Shown: positions 62,938 through 64,000 of the stretch, one piece after another
How the letters are laid out: each line of letters opens with the position of its first letter
Numbering within the stretch: position 1 is the stretch's first letter
NCBI RefSeq assembly: GCF_050633145.1
Contig: NZ_JBOEFY010000029.1
Coordinates: 1 to 64,000, forward strand
Origin: Kordia sp050633145
GTDB taxonomy: Bacteria > Bacteroidota > Bacteroidia > Flavobacteriales > Flavobacteriaceae
Direction: 5' to 3'
Length of the DNA stretch: 64,000 nucleotides
Made by a program: the position numbers and the translations under genes
The notes under the pieces: model-generated
Database searches by the model: none
Seen by the model: the letters and a program-made list of their open reading frames with translations, nothing else
What the model was told of the DNA's origin: nothing

Positions 62938-64000
62938 ATGCGTTATTCGAAACCGAAATTTAAAGAGAAATATGGCAATTTTATAAACGGAAAATTTATT
63001 GAACCGTTAGGAGGACAATATTTTGACAATACATCGCCAATTGATAATAGCTTAATTGCAAAATATCCTCGTTCTCAAAAAGAAGATGTGGAATTGGCTT
63101 TAGATGCTGCAAATGTCGCAAAAGAGGCTTGGGGAAACACGTCAGCAACAGAAAGAGCAACACTACTAAACAAAGTTGCAGACATTATTGAAGCAAACCT
63201 AGAAGAATTTGCACTCGTTGAAACTTGCGATAATGGAAAACCCATTCGCGAAACCTTAAATGCAGACATTCCTTTAGCAGTAGATCATTGGCGTTACTTT
63301 GCAGCGTGTATTCGCTCAGAAGAAGGCAGCGCTACAGAACTAGATCAGCACACGCTATCCATGAATATAAAAGAACCGTTAGGTGTTATTGGTCAAATCA
63401 TTCCATGGAATTTTCCATTACTAATGTTATCATGGAAATTACCACCAGCGTTGGTAACGGGTAACTGTGTGGTGTTAAAACCTGCCGAACAAACACCATC
63501 TTCAGCAACCTTACTCATGGAAAAAATTGCAGAAGTATTTCCTCCAGGAGTTGTAAACATTGTACATGGTTTTGGCCCAGAAGCAGGAAAACCATTAGCG
63601 TCAAGTGCTAAAGTAGATAAAGTTGCCTTTACTGGCGAAACGACAACAGGACAATTGATCATGCAATACGCGTCTAAAAACCTAAATCCAGTAACGATGG
63701 AATTAGGCGGAAAATCGCCCAATATTTTCTTTAACTCTGTAATGGATGCGGACGATGCATACTTAGACAAGGCTATAGAAGGAGCTGTTTTATTTGCTTT
63801 TAATCAAGGAGAAGTTTGTACTTGCCCTTCAAGAATTTTAGTGCAAGAAGATATTTACGATGCATTCATGAAGCGTGTCATTGAACGCACAAATGCTATC
63901 ATTCAAGACAATCCTTATGATGTAGCTACCATGGTTGGCGCGCAAGCATCTAACGATCAATACGAAAAAATACAATCTTACTTCAAAATTGGGAAAGACG
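62938..64000 (+). CDS. Aldehyde dehydrogenase, 3' truncated by the window end
   Basis: A frame open for 354 codons from the ATG at 62938 to the end of the window; the gene runs on beyond it. It begins MRYSKPKFKEKYGNFINGKF and shows IPWNFPLLMLSWKLPPALVTGN with the transition-state Asn, MELGGKSPN with the general-base Glu, and the nucleophile in QGEVCTCPSR. The CTCPSR sequence is typical of the AldB/ExaC group that oxidises short aldehydes such as acetaldehyde. It is divergent from the AraC-like regulator, which probably controls it. Confidence 0.93.
   Translation, partial: MRYSKPKFKEKYGNFINGKFIEPLGGQYFDNTSPIDNSLIAKYPRSQKEDVELALDAANVAKEAWGNTSATERATLLNKVADIIEANLEEFALVETCDNGKPIRETLNADIPLAVDHWRYFAACIRSEEGSATELDQHTLSMNIKEPLGVIGQIIPWNFPLLMLSWKLPPALVTGNCVVLKPAEQTPSSATLLMEKIAEVFPPGVVNIVHGFGPEAGKPLASSAKVDKVAFTGETTTGQLIMQYASKNLNPVTMELGGKSPNIFFNSVMDADDAYLDKAIEGAVLFAFNQGEVCTCPSRILVQEDIYDAFMKRVIERTNAIIQDNPYDVATMVGAQASNDQYEKIQSYFKIGKD

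Overview
The window looks like a chromosomal segment of a marine-type member of the Flavobacteriaceae (Bacteroidota). The evidence is low GC content, Bacteroidota-type -7 promoter boxes (TAnnTTTG) upstream of several genes, secreted proteins with type IX secretion (T9SS) C-terminal domains, a PorZ-like protein, class II ketol-acid reductoisomerase and a lineage-typical Amt/PII/porin set. Placement near Kordia is a guess from overall impression and was not tested. No rRNA, tRNA, prophage, insertion sequence or CRISPR array was seen. About 45 protein genes are called, the last one cut by the window end.

Layout. 1-6.9 kb: a Kbp-like LysM protein, a small membrane-anchored protein, a yicC-gmk-nadD operon, a PrsW-like membrane protease, a YheT-like hydrolase, a thioesterase, a DUF1761-type protein and a secreted six-blade tectonin propeller. 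7-16 kb: nitrogen assimilation, with a porin-PII-amt operon divergent from gltBD; the gap between them holds a large nested inverted repeat. 16.1-27.4 kb: a toroid-fold protein, then a 745-base leader region and ilvE-ilvD-ilvB-ilvN-ilvC-ilvA, followed by a GAPN-like dehydrogenase. 27.4-38.9 kb: mixed metabolism and transport (GNAT, EamA, ArsC/Spx-like, DinB, CPA1 antiporter), two Cys/Met-family PLP enzymes, an M1 peptidase and an outer-membrane protein, with repeat-rich gaps. 39-46 kb: gdhA, porZ, recO and a TonB receptor. 46-62 kb: a 1631-residue T9SS protein, ileS, a TraR/DksA-like gene, lspA, folate cyclo-ligase, uvrC and a patatin/BamA-like outer-membrane phospholipase. 62-64 kb: an AraC regulator divergent from a partial aldehyde dehydrogenase.

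Main discovery. The leader of the ilv operon contains two consecutive transcription attenuators. Each has a short Ile/Val-rich leader peptide (MNKQIINIISINVIVIRSQR and MNQTSIIIIVIIIMNSS), a segment at the leader stop codon able to act as antiterminator, a strong intrinsic terminator, and a shared GTGAAACTC-N-GTTTTG element opening a further hairpin. The two units appear to be a diverged tandem duplication, joined by a roughly ten-copy heptanucleotide repeat. The physiology fits: the genes make isoleucine and valine, and starvation for these should stall the ribosome and favour read-through.

Other points of interest: an isoleucyl-tRNA synthetase with GIHH in place of the class I HxGH signature, an aldehyde dehydrogenase with the ELGGK motif rearranged to GLEAK, a TraR/DksA protein lacking its zinc ligands, direct repeats 21 bp apart between the AraC regulator and its divergent target, a perfect palindrome in the leader of the cystathionine gamma-synthase gene, and dispersed intergenic repeat families that run into gene ends.
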